Assembly: GCA_944472155.2 (NCBI GenBank)
Contig: OX235277.1
Span: 11,418,804 to 11,482,803 of the forward strand
Origin: Trichobilharzia szidati
Taxonomy: Eukaryota > Platyhelminthes > Trematoda > Strigeidida > Schistosomatidae
DNA: 64,000 nt
Reading direction: 5' to 3'
Positions 1 through 11,806 of the stretch are shown piece by piece (the stretch's first letter is position 1; every line of letters begins with the position of its first letter). The notes beneath the pieces were generated by a model. It worked only from the letters and a program-made list of their open reading frames with translations. It was not told the DNA's origin and searched no databases. Position numbers and translations under genes: made by a program.

Positions 1-120
1 CAACTTAATCCACTTTGCCTTCGATAGAGTTAAACGCGAAGTAATTTAAAAAGTACTTCAACACTATGGAATCCTAAACCTTCGGCTTCATGAAGAGCAT
101 GTTGTCGAAATCCTTTCGAT
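1..120 (+). pseudogene. Decayed reverse-transcriptase fragment of a non-LTR retrotransposon (RTE/SR2-like)
   Basis: Reading + from base 15 gives FAFDRVKREVI, a stop, then KVLQHYGIL. This matches the RT palm motif 'AFDxVxRExLWxxLxxYGI' of RTE-type non-LTR retrotransposons. The reading is broken by a stop within 40 codons and loses similarity after about base 120. The upstream part lies outside the window. The RT identification is good; the clade is a guess. Confidence 0.55.
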
Positions 121-239
121 CAGCTTCTTGATAATACTTTGTATTTGACTTTGAATGATGTCTCTGCTGATTTTGCATGACCAGGAGTAATAATGTACTT
201 CAGAATTGAGCTAATTACTGTTCTGTGTTCTCCTGTAGA

Positions 240-3200
240 CAGCCATTTCGCATATATATATTCCCCGCAAATAACTATTCAGCTTTGAAGTGAATTTACG
301 AAACAAGATCACTTTTAGCTGACTCATGTGATGTAAAAATAACACGACATGGGAGTTTTTCACACCTTAACAGCTGAATCTATTTATATCACGACTATTT
401 ATTACTAGGCATATATCAAGCGTTATGTAAATTTTTATTCCTACCAAATACTTGCAGTCGACATGCACGGCCTACCACTTTTCTACTAACCATCACGCAG
501 ACATTATCTCACTGAATGACTAAATTCACTTGTTAGCAAATACGGGATAACATCAATCATTCCTGAATTGTGTTAACCAATATTCAGGTCAACAATAACC
601 ACACACATAAATCCAAGTGTTCTATTAGTGTTACTATTATCGTTCTGCAGATTTAAAATTGATGAGATATTTGTAAGTAAACACAAGCAAAATAATAAAA
701 ATATCATATTTTATAAGGGTGTGTGTGTGGTATAGAGAGTCATATTGGTGCAGTTTAATGTTAATCAGTCATCTGTTCATCAAGTGGAATGGTTAATTTA
801 ATATATACCACTTATGGACTTACTCTGTGAACATGGTTGTTGTTGTTGGTGGTGGTTTTGGTTTGGGAGAATGAATTATCTTCCCAGATTTGTTGAACGA
901 TTCATTGACTTCAAAATATGGGCATAAATCACTTTTGAAAGCAGAAAAAACCTGTACACTTGTAATTATTATTATCTAGATGGATGAATTTCATTGTAGA
1001 AATGTGGTGTGTTTGTTATTTGTCAACTTACCGCTTCAATGACGTTGGTCTTGAATTCAAAAGAAGAACACAGAGCAACAAGATGGATTTGTGAAATGAT
1101 GGAGGAAATGTGTAGGTCAGGTGGATGGTTCTGGTGTTGTAGTTTTCTCTCAGTTGGATGGTTTTACTGAGAGGCAGCTTTCACTGTCCATCTGGACAAC
1201 ATTTGCAGCGCTGACTGCAATGTGAAGTCAGCTTAAGGAATTCCGCATGGATGTAATATTTACCTTTCCTGGTGGCGTAAAATGTGACTAACTGTTGTGA
1301 CTTTATCTCATGTTAGTCATCGGCAAGATGGAGTTTAGCAGAGAGGATGCCGTGATGTTATCTGATATTGAATTATTCTGCATTTTTCACAAACTAAATT
1401 CCACCCAGTAAAGTGGTTCAGTAGTGTTACATTATCCTTGTGACTTATAATATCCAGTAAAACTATATTGTTCTTCGTTATTACTATTCTTTTTGACTAT
1501 TATCTCCGTTTACTGTCTCTATTTTGCATTTCTTTTTACTTTCTTCTCTTGCTTTGTGTGCTACATGGAGTGTGGCGACTCGAACTGCTGCACATCGGTG
1601 CAAAGTTCTATGTTGAAACCAGTCAGTCAGTCAGACATTATCCTAATATCAGTTAAAAATTATCCTAATATTCCCATTAGTTGAATCATCTCACTTAAGT
1701 TCTTCAAACGTTGATCACGCCTCACGCTAATGATAAAGTTACATGCCTAATTAGTAACACAAAGAGTATATTTTAATTAAGGGCTCTACAGATGGTGAAC
1801 ATAAAAGAGTTATCTCACTAAAAACTGTTATTCTGATGTGAATCTGAGAACAGTAGGGTCCACCGTCTTGGGTGTGAAGATAAAATGTTGCCGATATTCA
1901 CTGGTTCACAGTAAACTGTGAAATGACAGAAGATAGAACCTTGTAACCTGAAGATTTTGTGTTTCTGTTATGGGTGTTTACTTCTGACAGGTCTCAAGCT
2001 AAGATGAAACAACTCTTAGAGACTTCTTGTCTACAGCTGTTCTCTTAATGATCTCAACCTGTGATCAAATTTGAAACAAAATGGAATCCTTAGAAATCAA
2101 CACTTGCAAACTTTAGAAATCCATTCAAGCCGTGGTAATTTTTTTCTGTTTAAACATTGTCGACTGGCATTTTGTAATGCTTTTTGTCATGAACAGCCCA
2201 CCGTTTAAATATTGATACAACTACTCTGAAAAGTGCGTTTGTGCATATCACAGAATATTCAGCGTTATTTTTATCTCAAAGTGTTTACTTCTTGTACAGA
2301 CTCTTCAAGTGATATAATAATCGATGATAAATCATTGGAAATATATTAGTCTATGTCATGCATATTCCCATACTCCATATTGATTCTTTTTCCATTTTCT
2401 TCAAATACAGATTGCGATCCAAGGATGTAGTGGACTGATTAAAACGCTATGGAAATGAAGTAAATATGGTGTATTCAGATATCACTTGAAGGCCTGGCTA
2501 ATGATGTAATCCAGAGGTCTCCAGCCCATCTTCGTGATCTTCTGCGTATTTGTCAGCCAATAGGTTCTTGATTGGTCCGTTGTCTGTCAGAGTTCCTTGT
2601 TTCCCATCGTTTCCAGCCATTCGATCTTCATTACGGAGTGAAAGCAGCTGCTGACGAAATTCTTCAGCCTAGTTTACTAACTGGTTTTAAGCGCACAAGA
2701 AATGGGGAAAGTCAGACATGGAGCTAGTGACCCTACCTAGAAAAGCCAGTTCATCAGCTGCAGAAACATCAGAGCTCAGAAAAAATAATAAAAATATGGT
2801 CATTTTTATTAACTAAGTATGCCATAATTGCCCCACTGAATTGTTGTAATCATCTATACGTGTTACTAATTTTCAGTGAATACATAGTTTCGAACTTATC
2901 TGCAAAGACACTCATGATAAAGAATTAAATTAAAGTTTCATCAGATGTTCTCTTATTAACACAACACTGTCGAAGTATTATTTCCTCCTTCTGATATTCT
3001 GTCATATATTGAAAGAATCGGTACTCCTCACTAAGCAGATGGCTTTGTCATTTGTTTGGTTTTTTGATGTATTGAAAAACGTCTTCTCTACTGGACTGTT
3101 GAAGGAATCTTACAGATGAATACTCAGTTTACTTGTGTACTTTTCATCCTTTTAGCCTTCTATGCATTAAGTTAATTGCACTTTTGGTACTTTTTTGAAG

Positions 3201-3690
3201 TGAACAATTGCCTAAGGCATGAATTATTTGCCTTATTGAGAATACGCTTTGAAAGATAGAGAGAAAGGGGGAAATATTGAAAAACACATTCGACGTCTAA
3301 CCTTTATGCAAAGAATTGGTTATTAATATCTTACACAAAAAAGTATGTGAAAAGTTACAATTATCGGACATATGTGAGTATATGTATAGAGTATTTCGTT
3401 ATAGAAATTGACTTCCATTCACCTCAGAATGTAACATTTTCAGCCATACGGATATCAATTCGGAACTGTTATCTAATTAATACTTCTAATCCTAAAATCG
3501 TATTGGCAAAGTAATTAAGACTGGGGATGAGAGATCGAAGGTAAAAGTGAAGAGTCGGATCAAAATAAGGATTGAAACAATGAACATCGAATTATTAGTC
3601 TGACCGTCGAGTAGTAGTCACTAAGGTAAATCACTCAGTTGGCGATATTTTGAGTCTCTCCTGAGATCAAATTAGATGCTCTCAGAAACA
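240..3690. other. No gene recognised
   Basis: AT-rich sequence with no convincing exon in either strand. The short ORFs near 1470-1680 are low-complexity and hydrophobic with no recognisable family. A weak diverged repeat links about 1150-1240 with 3930-4000 (both contain 'ccat.tggacaacat' followed by similar sequence). Short TG/GGT-rich tracts occur at about 719-730 and 838-860. Confidence 0.5.
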
Positions 3691-4289
3691 GTCATGTCAA
3701 TATGATTATGAGAAATAAATTGTGCTCGAAACGTCATCCAGTTGTTTATACCACGCTTACTGTGTTCTGTATCAAATAATGTGGGATGATAGTCCACCAC
3801 AGGGCTCACTGTACATCCTTACATTAATTTAAAGGTTTTTGCAGTGTTAGGTTGTTAATAACGTTGGAGTAGTGGGGGAATAATCAAATATCCAGTAGAT
3901 GGATTTAGCGTTGTTTCGTTCCTTGAGCTGAATGACGTAATTACAAAGTAGCTTCCATCATCCATTTGGACAACATGTTCAGTGCTATCTTGAATGCGAG
4001 TTATTGACAGTATGTATTTTACATGTATTCTATGAAATTATTTGATCGTAAATCTGGTGCCATTAAATCACTTTATGCGATGATCACTGACAGTGATGTT
4101 TATTTGATTCAGTAATAAAACTGTTTCGCATATATCCAGAACTGCGTAATGTTGTAAGCAGTGTGGAGATCACTAACCTCCTAGTAAACAATCATGAAAA
4201 CAGATTAACCTATTTGTTAAAGTTAATTTCTCATTGGCTGATTATTTCCGACTGGGATGTTCCGTCTCTGTAGACACGTAGTGGCCTTC

Positions 4290-4450
4290 ATGCCTTATGG
4301 CCTAGTGGATAAATCCTAAATGTGTTCGATAGGATTTGGTGCTACGGTCAAATCTCATTGGGAACATTATCACTCACTAAGGATTGCAGTCACATTCAAC
4401 TGACGAGTTCCAAATGGGACAAGATGCGCATCTTGGATTCCACTGATAAT
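4290..4450 (+). mobile_element. tRNA-derived SINE of the SM-alpha (hammerhead) type, degenerate
   Basis: A polymerase III A-box-like sequence, TGGCCTAGTGG, is at 4298-4308. A weak B-box-like sequence (ggtcaaatctc) is near 4347. These are followed by a hammerhead-like fold at 4391-4445. The order A box, B box, hammerhead is that of the schistosome SM-alpha repeat family, which is established to carry hammerhead ribozymes. No target-site duplication or tail could be fixed, so the ends are approximate. Confidence 0.65.
4391..4445 (+). ncRNA. Hammerhead ribozyme relic
   Basis: The core box CTGACGA is intact at 4400-4406. Stem II is GTTCC (4407-4411) with GGGAC (4416-4420) around an AAAT loop. 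The second core box, normally GAAA, reads AAGA (4421-4424). Stem III is a short GCGC-containing hairpin, with a putative cleavage triplet ATC at 4430-4432. A short stem I forms between ATTCAA before the core and TTGGAT after the triplet. The altered GAAA box suggests the ribozyme is inactive. Fold judged by eye. Confidence 0.6.
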
Positions 4451-4459
4451 CACGATCCA

Positions 4460-6885
4460 TCAAACAACTTATCAAAAGCTTATTTTGATGTGAAGGTATA
4501 TCTCAAACTCTGGTCAATATTGATATTCGCTGCTTTTGGGCAATGACAATGGATTTTTGTCATCAAATTTATATACCCTCAAAAAAGCGCTTGTTAGGAC
4601 CAAAATTAAAGTGCATAAATTCATAAGTGCATATATCATAGGTGTTAAGATTGTCCAGAATCAAGTGGACGTGCATTCAGACTCCTAGATGTAAGTACTG
4701 TGGTATAATTTTGTATAGGAATACTGGAATTAAAATCAGCTACTCGATTCAGTATATAATACGGCTGTTGTCCTTCAGATATCTTCTGTTTCAGTGAGCC
4801 AAGTAAATAACAGAAGGCATAGAATGACCTATCAGTTTTAGAAAACTTTTACTCGATAGAAATACATCAGTTTGTAACTTGAAGATGCTTGTCTCATTCA
4901 TGGACACGTACTGTTGAAGTATGACAAATAAGGATAAAAAACAACTGTCCGGTAATCAGTGGTTTCATTGGTTCTCTAAATGAAGTCATATATACATTCT
5001 CAGTGCACATACGTTTATGCTTGATCACCGGTCAAATAAACTTATTTTGTTAGCTGCATCAGGTCGACTGATGCTGTTTCGAACCTAAGAGGTGAAATCA
5101 ATTTCTTCGAAACCACAGATACGCCTTGCTGACAAATGCCAACAGACAACATAACTAGGTACGAGCCTACCAAACAGCCCAACTCTAACCAACTTCTAAG
5201 TCACTAGGAAAATGAGACAGCTCACATTTAAAGAAGTAATAGAAGAGATCACAACAAAATTCAGAATGAATTTAAGGCAGCTACTGTGCTGCCCAATAAG
5301 GAATAAAAATTCAGAACTCCACTTAGGATTCCTTATAAACCACGAATTAAGGTGGTATTCAAACCTACAAACTTACTCGAGGACAAACATTGCAATATAA
5401 AGGATCCTGTTTACTTGGTAAGACAAAATAAAGTCATCCAAAAAACCTCTTTGCAATAACTGTATCGTCAGTTATTTGGGTCACTCGAATAAATTGGCGT
5501 CAGTTTGTTTATGGGAAAATAGTAATTTAACTAAGTATACAACAGTTGGTCCTAAAGCAGTGACATACTTGGAGAAAAACTGAGTGATTTAGATGAATGG
5601 ATTAACACACAGTCACACAGTAGGATGGGACAAATCTAAAGTTCTAAAAAGGAACATATTTAGGTGTAGGAATGGGAGAGATTGATCACTGAACCTCAGG
5701 GTATTGAATCTACATCAATCACATGAAATATGAATGACGTAAAACGTTCTGATTTCTTGAAATCTATGCTTGCGACAACGTATAATTATTTTTTAAGGTA
5801 AGTAAGGTAAGGTGAGGAAGTAACTGTAAAAAGTTAACTAATATCCTGAAAGGAGTCACAATGGAATCTAACAGACATTCAAAATGACTAAGCGTAAATG
5901 TTATACATGAAGGTTATGAAGGTTGTCTAAGTTCTGTTGAGGATGTAATGACTGGAACTCAAAAATGTTTAAACGAAATGCTCTAACTGTATTGAAATGA
6001 TGCATTGGAACGTTTTTTATTATTGCCTAATCTACTTGTTCGCTGTATAGTCACTGTTTTGTTGTGAGCTATTTACCAAAAGCTCTTGGAATTTTCTTAC
6101 GAACTTATTATGAATGAGTGTCTTTTTCCGTGTCGATTGTAATGATTATGTCATCACACTGCACTCATTTCCGTTTCGTAAACTAAGATCTGCATGCCTA
6201 GCAATTTTTCAGCAGAATACAAAAATCTGTGTTCGAATTCTCTTGATCTTACGTATATTTCGGGCTGCATGTAGACCGAAATGCACCTCAAAATAAAGTG
6301 AGCTCCTTCTTCATCTTTGAGAATGAATAAGAAAATAGCGTTTCATTAGTGACAGTTTGGCTTGGTGACGTCATGGCGAAATGGGCAGCTCAGAGAAAAG
6401 ATAAATATTTAAACAGTAACTATCTGAATGAATTAAATAATTGGAAAATACTGCGAAAGTGTAGAAAATGCTTTGTAAAGTGCACGTTTGAAAAACAAAC
6501 AGTCGGATATATGGTTATCAACGACTAGGAAAATGGAAAAAAATGGATTTGCACCTAAAAACGAAATTTGTAATGATCATCAACGGTGGAAGATAAAAAC
6601 CGCCTTTTTTCAATTAACAAGTTTGGTCTCAATATTTTAATGGAATGTGTCACAGTGATTTGTATTTTGTGCTTTTTCTACTATCTGATGTTTACCCTAA
6701 ATTCCAAAGTAAGAAGCTTTTACTGAGCCACTGTATACTACTGATACGTTTTTTAAAATAAGTAATATACACTCATATATATTAACTATGAAGATGTTGT
6801 ATTTCCTTAATAAAAACACACTGAACAGAAGTTTGATAAGAAGTGTCATCAATACTTCCTTGTGCTGGTAACTGGCAGCTCATTA
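4460..6885. other. No gene recognised
   Basis: One ORF at 5212-5400 (62 codons, +) lies in a slightly more A/C-rich tract (about 5090-5760) that looks like old coding sequence, but no domain is recognisable and stops break every frame around it. The rest is plain AT-rich sequence. Confidence 0.45.
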
Positions 6886-6889
6886 TCCT

Positions 6890-7330
6890 TCTCTCTCTCT
6901 CCTTTATTTGATTACGCCATAGTTCACTTCAACCTCTCCTCCTCTGTACCGTCTATTTACTTGTCTCTCGCTTTTATGATTTGAGTTGAACTCACCACAT
7001 TGTTTCTCCATCGACTAACAGTTCATCATTCTACTCATCTCTTGTTGTTATTGTGTAACTTTCTGGACATTGCATCCAAGAATTAATCATTTGTTCAAGC
7101 TGCAACTTTCTGGATATAAGCTTGGAATAAGTGAAATTTATGAGCCCTGTTTGTTATGAGTGGAGTACTTAAGCAACTGACATTATGTAATATTTGCAAG
7201 TATGTTAAAGTTCTACTGTAAATAACCCAAATAATTTCTTCAAGCTGTGCAAAGTTTATGAGAAACCAACTAAACAAATGATGGCACCGTCTTATTGTGA
7301 ACAAACTGCTGTTCTTGCTTCATTCGAATA
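6890..7330 (+). repeat. Terminal (pLTR-like) segment of PLE family 2
   Basis: This stretch aligns by eye with 37920-38345, the sequence directly after the family-2 PLE coding remnant. Shared pieces include 'tgattacg', 'tatgatttgagttgaa' and 'aaacaaatgatgg.acc'. It contains a (CT)n run at about 6892-6904. No coding part remains. A further short relative of its end is at about 33230-33290 (shared 'acaaactgctg.tc.tgctt'). Confidence 0.5.
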
Positions 7331-7334
7331 CAAT

Positions 7335-8510
7335 CATTCTTTGACTGCTTTGATAACTCTGAACTGTATTGATTTTAAGCAGTTATTGTCTTCAATCCTC
7401 CAAAATGTTTTTGAACTCCTTCAATTCGCGTTATGCATGTATTTGTGTTATCATTGAACCACCTGCTTGGTTTTTGAATTTTATTTAAGAGATTTGAATG
7501 AGGCAAAAAGCCCTCCATCCAACCTTCTTTCCATTTTTCAGGCTTAGGACTGGATATCAAGCAAGTGAACTGGAAAACTAAGCGCGGTCAAATCTTTTAT
7601 TTGGTATACTATGAATTGCCACTGATTTCAGTCACGAATTGTAACATTTTGATGAACTTTTGATCCTTGAATTGTTATATTTTCTAAATGATAAAGTGAT
7701 GTGTTTTATCACCTTCTCGTGCAAAATGGATTAGTCCTATTTTTCAGTAATCATTGAAGTTATAAGGAATTATCAAATAAAGTGAGACTTGTGCACTGTA
7801 GATGACATATTTCTTGCTTGACCTATAGAATTTAGTCAGCGCACATATCACAAGACACGCTACAGTTGCTTACCTGTGATGGAAATCTGCTGCAAACAAT
7901 TTGATTTGTGACTGAACACCTGTAGGAGTGTATTATCTACTTCGATCAGACAATAACTAGTGTTGTATCATGGTCTTAAAGAGCAAAACATATGTAGTAT
8001 TCAGTTTTCAGTGGATTTATCCATTGTACTTCAACACTGGACTCAAATCCGAGGGTTATAATTATTACTTACAATCACATAAACGTGTGGTTTAATCAAG
8101 TAGATTTTATTCACTTACTGAGGACTTCATTCACGAGGACGTAATTTAACACAAAATTTAAAACAACAACAGACTAATTTGTCTGGATTATAAAATTTTT
8201 GTGAAACAATTTAAAAACGTTTTGATTATGTCTGGAAATTTTATCACAGCGGATAAAAAATGGAACAGATTTAATAAATTAGTATTTAGTTTATGATGAC
8301 TGGTAGCCAGTTGTGACCTATATACCCGAAACCTCAAAATACATTTAATTCTGCCTGGAGTTGAATTTGAGGATAGCCACTCAAAACACCTCATCAACTG
8401 AGGATAAATGCCACATTATGAGTTGATGTAAGTTCATCATTATACAGAGTTGCTAGAAAACGAGATGGCTTGCCTGAATCCCTTTAGTGTTGTACACTCC
8501 TCATGCTTCG
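7335..8510. other. No gene recognised
   Basis: Short minus-strand ORFs at 7375-7560 and 8188-8397 have no signal peptide, domain or splice context that I recognise. Nothing else was seen. Confidence 0.45.
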
Positions 8511-8515
8511 TTGGT

Positions 8516-8735
8516 TCACTGGTAGAATACTGTCCAACTATTGGTATTAGATGGTTGGAGGCAATCGGCAGGAAGCCTCCAACCATCTAATACCAACAAT
8601 TCACAGTGCACCGTAATGGCGAGCCACCTAGCATGGTGGCCACATTGCAAACATGACTGATAGAATTCAGTCTGCACCGAAGATAGGACTAGACACATTA
8701 CACTAGTTACTGACTAGTGTTCAATCAAAAAAAAC
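8516..8735. repeat. Copy of an interspersed repeat with a perfect hairpin
   Basis: Positions 8541-8562 and 8575-8596 form a perfect 22-bp inverted repeat around a 12-nt loop (8563-8574). The loop region 'gcaatcggcaggaagcc' recurs at 24283-24299, and the 3' part ('gactagtgttc') resembles the end of the 24270-24460 copy. This is an interspersed schistosome-type repeat, with one arm apparently duplicated in inverted orientation here. Confidence 0.5.
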
Positions 8736-8739
8736 TGTC

Positions 8740-9635
8740 CAACTATGTATGTGGTCTGACTGCATTACTTAAACACGTCGCATGAGGAGCAATATTGAGC
8801 AATTTAATATGGTGAGAATTCGGCCGTTTGTGTCAATATGTTACCAGGAATAAACTTGTCACTCTCGTTATTATAATTTAGTGAAGTAATCGCTTTCAAG
8901 TAAGAATCACTATTTTCACCATTATTGTCAAAAATCTACTTCGCAGAGTATCCAAATGTTGAGCAGTGTACTTCAGAAAACAAAAAAAAATCAGTTTAAT
9001 CCTGCAGCTTTTTACAATTTATTCTTTTGAGATTAACTCTCCTGGCACAAATTTCACCGTGATCAAGGAAATTGTCTGATGTCAGATGGAAGCTCACCAC
9101 TGCTCCTTAATGGACTGAAAATCGCAGTCAGGTGTGTCAGCTTCATCAGTGGCAGGAACTCCTGAACCTACCTTTGAATTCATTTGAGTAACTACTCTTT
9201 TGAACTTTCTATTGGTTTTCCATTATGGAAAAACATTAATGCACATCAATGCAAAAGCATGTTGTTGAAATTGTCGTCTCAGCTAAATATTCATTTAAGG
9301 ATGCAAAGCAGATTAGTGAAATCGTTGAAACATTTATTTATTTATTTGCAAAACGAATGTTTAATGCATTGCTATTAGCGTCATGATTTATCACAATGGA
9401 CAATTTGCCTACATTTAATGGCTAACAGTCCATTAGCATCTTTTCCTATTCCTTGAACAGTATTCGATTCATAAATTCTCTGTGGATTTCCTAAAGGAAT
9501 TTCAGAATGAATAGATTATCGTGTATGTTGTTTGTGATAGAAATTAGATGCTGCAATGGAAATTATTTTCTTCCGGAAATGAGGAAAACAATGATTTAGC
9601 TCTGTGGCATATATTTATAGACACATATAATAAAC
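8740..9635. other. No gene recognised
   Basis: The ORF at 9184-9378 (+, 64 codons) shows no known motif. Otherwise no structure was recognised. Confidence 0.4.
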
Positions 9636-9639
9636 ATTC

Positions 9640-10250
9640 CTCTAGTGAGTTACTCGTATGAAACGAAGGAATCAGTTAGCGAAAAATTCTACATAAGTTT
9701 ATCTTTTCGACTATCTATGACACTAGAATATGTATCGGGAAATACTCAGCTTTTATCTTTAAGTTACTACGAATATGATTGGCGTTATATAAAATATCTA
9801 AAGAATTAAACGCCAGACATAAGTTTAATGGCACAACTCGTGTGGCAATCATAAACGAAAAACATGTCAACAACATACCTGGTATAGAAGTCTGTCTGAT
9901 CGACTGCGTACTTCGTTGAAATTTGTTTCAGATTACCCATAAAAGTATCTTCCAGAATCGGACCCAGCAGACTTTCCATATTGACTGCATCAACTTAGCA
10001 TTGCACAAAATTGTTAAATTGAAACTGTATATCCTCAGTACATATTAGCAGCAGCTGTCTATGTTCATTTTGTGGCAGAGGAATTAGATCAGCATGTTGA
10101 CATGTAATTTGTATTCTTTCTTTTAGCGGGATCTTTATCAACAGTGAGGAGGCGTCAAATGAAACCGTGAATTTATTAGAGATAAATAAATTCCCCCTCC
10201 CTCTCTTAATTATTAATGCTGAGTGCTGCAATAAATGAAAATGTCCTCTT
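9640..10250 (-). pseudogene. PLE reverse-transcriptase fragment, broken
   Basis: The minus-strand reading runs from 10231 downwards. It shows the PLE RT motif around SLLIKIPLKERI (normally 'SLFTNIPLxE'), then PLPQNEHRQLLLICTEDIQF, a stop near 10000, and MESLLGPILEDTFMGNL (normally 'MGSPLGPxLADxFM'). Next comes a YVVD box where the catalytic YVDD is expected (near 9870), followed by decayed sequence. The order of motifs is correct for a PLE. Loss of one catalytic aspartate plus stops show it is dead. It is diverged from the PLE at 11.8-13.7 kb, so it is probably a different family. Confidence 0.7.
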
Positions 10251-10734
10251 CTGATCGTTTCTATGTAAAGGCTATTTTATAAGTCGTTTACTTTGTTTAC
10301 TTTGCAATAAACGAAATCATAAGCAAATCGATATAATAGGTGAATTCTGAACACTGTGTTTTCTTACAGTGTACAGAAATTTCAGTTTTTGCCTACTGCG
10401 AATACAGATAGTTGAAGTAAAATAGTAGTCTACAGCTCCTCATTCGATACCATATTGTTCAGTATAAAATTTACTCCAAAATCTGATCGTTTACTTCCTT
10501 CAAAACATGAAGTGTCGTATACCGATATAATATAATTGTATTGTGACAACAAGGTAAGGGTGAATAAATTTGACATGAAGAAATAGGTAGCTCACTAATT
10601 TGAAGTGGAACGACAGTTTTCTTATCTGGCTCGTCGAAAATGCATATTTGTTTTGAGTGACTCTGCCATAATGTCGTCCTGAAGTGAAGAGAGTTCACTG
10701 GCGTTTAAACGTAGGAGATGACAAAAATTGTGAA

Positions 10735-11220
10735 TACTTTCAAATTCTTTAAGCGATACGTTGAGGACATTTTCAACAACAACAATGTAGACATCTTAAA
10801 TTCCTTTAACAACTGCCACTCGGCGATTCAGTTAACGTAAGAGAAAGAGTCTAACTCCTAAATATCCGTTCTTGACGTTCAACTAAGAAGACGAAAAAAA
10901 TGGAACACTGAGAAGAGCTATCTACAGAAAGTCGACAAGGACTGGACAGCTCATTAATTTTCTCATTGAGGTATCTCTATACACCAAACGAGACCGGATC
11001 CGTTCATTCAGCTATAGAATCCGCAGAATCTGCACCCCGGATAGCATAGAAGGCGAACTGAATAATCTCAAGAACGTGTAATGCATTGTCGAGAATTGTT
11101 ATTCAGAAAGATTTATTGCAAAATCGCTGAATTTGAGACCGCAAAAGCCACCCACGCATAGCGTCGCGACAAAATCTCTTCTGTTTGTAGAGGAATAAGT
11201 TTTTCTACAGCTTGTGATGG
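10735..11220 (+). pseudogene. PLE RT to thumb fragment, broken
   Basis: The + reading gives FKRYVEDIF, FNNCHSAIQLT and LDVQLRRR, and then YRIRRICTPDSIEGELNNL. These correspond in order to KRYVDDIF, FNNCHPAIKFT, LDVELTRR and RIRRICSPDLLETEL of the opposite-strand PLE at 12-13.6 kb. The catalytic YVDD is YVED, and several stops interrupt the frame. It is therefore an older, dead copy of the same or a close family, lying next to the better-preserved element. Confidence 0.75.
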
Positions 11221-11356
11221 TCACATATTAGTTTATTTCTTTCACATCAACTACAATCATTTTATGAATTATGGCGGAAAAGAAGTACGGGTAAATTTGA
11301 AAAGTGAAAAAAATGCTACTTTTCAATTCATGGATAATCTTCATACAGGCATTAAT

Positions 11357-11562
11357 GAAAACAAAACACGTAGATCAGCGAAGAGTCTCTTTTCGGCGAA
11401 TTCATCTTCTTAGCTGCGCAATTGCAAATATATATGCATTGTTTTGTATGTATGTGTACATTCAGTTTGTCAAACAAGGTTACAATCGGTTAAGGTTAGT
11501 TTTAACTAAACAAGTGAAGGTTGGTAATACAGGTCAAGAAAATCAAGTGTTAGTGAAACTAG
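11357..11562 (+). repeat. Left inverted terminal repeat (pLTR) of the PLE
   Basis: This is the reverse complement of 13684-13888 with few differences. It includes the block 'cggcgaattc', which is also kept in the solo copy at about 17490-17560, and an ATATAT tract. Confidence 0.85.
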
Positions 11563-11806
11563 GGTAGTAACAAATGTGATGAGTTGTCACGAACAGTTGT
11601 TAAAAGAAGTTATGCAATAATAAAATGAATATTTTAATGAGTGAGTTTTACTCAGGATGCACATAGAAACAAAGTAGATAATACGAAACTATGTAAGAGA
11701 TCTAAGTGAATACAAGAATTATAAGCAACTAAGGAACAGGCAAAGAAACAAAATTAAGTTATCAAAATAAAATAAAATGAAATAAAGTCAAAAAATCAAA
11801 ACATTG

